Both the position numbers and the translations under genes were made by a program. Source: Gammaproteobacteria bacterium (GTDB lineage Bacteria; Pseudomonadota; Gammaproteobacteria; JAABTG01). From it: DNA of 29,335 nucleotides. The notes beneath the pieces were generated by a model. The model was not told the origin of the DNA. It ran no database searches and saw only the letters and a program-made list of their open reading frames with translations. Of this stretch, positions 27,563 to 29,335 are shown one piece after another. The DNA is taken from assembly GCA_030066245.1 (NCBI GenBank), contig JASJBY010000002.1, forward strand, positions 1 through 29,335. The letters are read 5' to 3'. How positions within the stretch are numbered: the first letter of the stretch is position 1; every line of letters starts with the position of its first letter.

Positions 27563-27640
27563 ATGAACGCTGAAGATCTCGTTTTTCAGTTCCTGGCCGC
27601 GAGCGTGGTTTTCGCGGTGGTGATGGCCGTCGTCTTCTAG
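27563..27640 (+). CDS. Candidate 25-residue single-span membrane peptide
   Basis: ATG 27563 follows AGAGGGAA with about 6 nt spacing, a strong Shine-Dalgarno. The peptide starts with an acidic MNAEDL and continues as one uninterrupted hydrophobic helix (about residues 7-25, rich in Val, Phe and Ala) to the stop. This is the pattern of small inner-membrane proteins that regulate transporters or kinases. It matches no small protein I know, including KdpF. A P-type ATPase gene lies 640 nt downstream on the same strand, but a functional link is only a guess. Confidence 0.45.
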   Translation: MNAEDLVFQFLAASVVFAVVMAVVF

Positions 27641-28280
27641 GTCGTTACTTCGAAACACCCATCACCGGCGGTGAACCGGCCAGCACAGAGCCCGGCCGGG
27701 CAAACACGTCACGGCTCCAGGCAGCCATGGACTGCAGTGCATGGAAAGTCATAGTCCCGGTTGTTACGGCGCATGTCTGGCCGGAGTCACGCCGGCCACC
27801 GTCAAATGGGACCCTGTCGTCGTCTCTCATCTCTTCGAAGCAGCTCCCAAAGACTGGGGCATCCACGGCCAGAGATCGCGATCGCCCAGTGCAGGTCAAC
27901 AGCAGTGGAGAGGACTGTGAACATCGTTTCTCCATGGTTGCAGGAGTACACACCATCGCATGCTCGCGCGGCGGGTGGAACCACGGACTGGCCCAGGCGC
28001 TTATCCTCGAAGAAGATTTCGCCGAGACATGAGCGGAATAGAGCACTCTTCTTCCGCCCAGTCTCCACAAAAACTTACAAGCAAAGACCTACGACACCCA
28101 CATCGACCTCTCAACCAAGTGCCGGCCCCGGGTCTGCGGTTATCCTATTCTCAGGAGCGGCAGGATTGTTCGTGTTTAACAAAAGGCACAATGAAAGCCC
28201 GATAGCCCTGACTGAACAGGAACAACGGCAACCGGCATTTTGTCAACACCACCCCCGGGTTTCTTAGCGGGCGCATCGTC
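27641..28280. other. Long gap without a recognisable gene, perhaps decayed sequence
   Basis: This 640-nt stretch looks less GC-rich than its neighbours and has several overlapping open frames on both strands (for example 27727-28032 plus and 27802-28068 minus). None resembles a known protein or has a good Shine-Dalgarno. It may be a decayed gene or insertion remnant, with the leader of the P-type ATPase gene at its right end. No terminal inverted repeats were recognised. Confidence 0.35.
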
Positions 28281-29335
28281 ATGTCCGACAGCAATTTCCT
28301 AAACTTCGACATCATCGCGGTGGAGTGGCTGATTGCGCTGCTGGCGATCGCGGTGTTGATAATCGTCGGTAACTTTGTCGTCCGTGCCGCCCGTCGAGAC
28401 CAGCGTGCGCCGGTGGCGGAGGACACAATCGGGGGCCAGCCGCCCTGGCACGATGTGACTGCCGAGGAAGCGCTCGAGCGGCTCCACGCCAGCCACGAGG
28501 GACTGAGTCCGGAGGAGGCCCGCCGGCGCCTCCAGACCCATGGCTCGAACCGGCTGCCCGAGGCCAAGCCGCGCAGTCCGCTACTGCGCTTCCTCGCTCA
28601 ATTCCACAATGTGCTCATCTACGTGCTGCTGGCCGCAGCTCTGGTCACGGCGCTGCTGCAGCACTGGCTCGACACCGGCGTCATCCTCGGCGTCGTGCTG
28701 GTCAATGCGGCCATCGGCTTCGTGCAGGAGGGCAAGGCCGAGGATGCGCTGCGGGCAATCCGGCGCATGCTCTCCCCCCACGCGATGGCCTGGCGCGGCG
28801 GGCGGCTGGTGACCGTCGATGCCACGGACCTTGTGCCCGGAGACGTGGTGCAGCTTCAGTCCGGCGACAAGGTGCCAGCGGACCTGCGGCTGTTGCGGGC
28901 CAAGGGTCTGCAGATCGAAGAGGCGCCGCTGACCGGCGAGTCGGTACCGGTGGAGAAGAGCATCGAGCGGTTGGCATCGGAAACGCCGCTAGCCGAGCGC
29001 CGCTGCATGGCCTATTCCGGCACCCTCGTGACCCACGGCCAGGGGAACGGCATCGTCGTCGCCACCGGTGCGGCGACGGAGATCGGCCGCATCAGCGCCA
29101 TGGTCGCGGCCGTGCAGCGACTCACTACACCACTGCTTCGGCAGATGGCCCAGTTCGGCCGCTGGCTGACGGCGGCAATCCTGGTGCTGGCCTCGGCCAG
29201 CTTCGCCTTTGGCGTCCTGGTGAGGGATTTCACCGCCACGGAGATGTTCCTCGCCTCGGTAGGCCTGGCGGTGGCCGCGATTCCGGAGGGCCTGCCAGCG
29301 ATCATGACCATCACCCTGGCCATCGGCGTGCAGCG
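28281..29335 (+). CDS. P-type cation-transporting ATPase, N-terminal part (3' end outside window)
   Basis: 351 codons from ATG 28281 run off the right edge. Residues about 55-100 form the P2-type N-terminal domain (PWHDVTAEEAL...GLSPEEARRRL). Membrane segments follow near 108-125 and 130-150. The actuator domain has LTGESVPVEK with TGES at 218-221. Segments 3 and 4 lie near 292-312 and 320-350, with the ion-site motif PEGLPAIMTITLAIG at 334. The phosphorylated DKTG lies beyond the edge. PEGLP at segment 4 places it in the P2 group (Ca2+-like or related cation pumps) rather than heavy-metal P1B pumps. An unusual extra hydrophobic helix occupies residues 14-36. The Shine-Dalgarno is weak. Confidence 0.93.
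   Translation, partial: MSDSNFLNFDIIAVEWLIALLAIAVLIIVGNFVVRAARRDQRAPVAEDTIGGQPPWHDVTAEEALERLHASHEGLSPEEARRRLQTHGSNRLPEAKPRSPLLRFLAQFHNVLIYVLLAAALVTALLQHWLDTGVILGVVLVNAAIGFVQEGKAEDALRAIRRMLSPHAMAWRGGRLVTVDATDLVPGDVVQLQSGDKVPADLRLLRAKGLQIEEAPLTGESVPVEKSIERLASETPLAERRCMAYSGTLVTHGQGNGIVVATGAATEIGRISAMVAAVQRLTTPLLRQMAQFGRWLTAAILVLASASFAFGVLVRDFTATEMFLASVGLAVAAIPEGLPAIMTITLAIGVQ

Noticed and set aside
27802..28068. 88-codon minus-strand open frame
   Set aside because: It has no Shine-Dalgarno and no known similarity, and it overlaps other open frames on both strands.

Overview
The window is high-GC DNA that looks like a gammaproteobacterial chromosome. It has a full-length Smc rather than MukB, plus ZipA, and a DksA/GluQRS pair that is close to the E. 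coli proteins. A CbbY-type phosphatase and a ribulokinase-like FGGY kinase fit an autotroph, perhaps Chromatiales or Ectothiorhodospiraceae. That placement is an inference; no rRNA or tRNA gene is present to test it.

Layout. (1) 1-2471, minus: the N-terminal 823 residues of a secreted RHS/YD-repeat protein that runs off the left edge. (2) 2472-10198: a cyclic-di-GMP block. It holds a PilZ protein behind a hairpin-rich leader, a PAS-PAS-GAF-GGDEF-EAL protein, a 1092-residue DUF1631 protein and a second small PilZ protein. The DUF1631 gene and the GGDEF-EAL gene form a minus-strand operon. (3) 10199-11255: mostly non-coding, with one 81-residue orphan gene and two minus-strand terminators. (4) 11256-17574, minus: smc-zipA followed by an RDD protein and a SpoIIM-like protein, in the place where ligA often follows zipA. 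(5) 17694-20209, plus: queF, an FGGY kinase and cysZ, closely spaced. (6) 20241-22205, minus: cbbY and a class I aminotransferase. (7) 22419-23820, plus: dksA-gluQ. (8) 23934-25773, minus: a class I glutamine amidotransferase overlapping a divergent type I-beta DAHP-synthase-like gene. Facing them at 25797 is a periplasmic retropepsin-like protease. (9) 26744 to the right edge: a third small PilZ protein, two candidate small ORFs, about 640 nt of apparently decayed sequence, and a P-type cation ATPase that is cut off by the edge.

The most striking observation is inside the DUF1631 gene (6240-9518). It carries a complete set of PP2C phosphatase motifs in circularly permuted order. The C-terminal three quarters of a PP2C domain (metal Asp motifs VIII and XI) precede the N-terminal quarter (motifs I and II), and both lie between the DUF1631 body and its own C-terminal domain, all in one open frame. 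With a GGDEF-EAL gene 13 nt downstream and three PilZ genes nearby, this may be a signalling module that joins protein dephosphorylation to cyclic-di-GMP. The function is inference; the motif order is read directly from the sequence.
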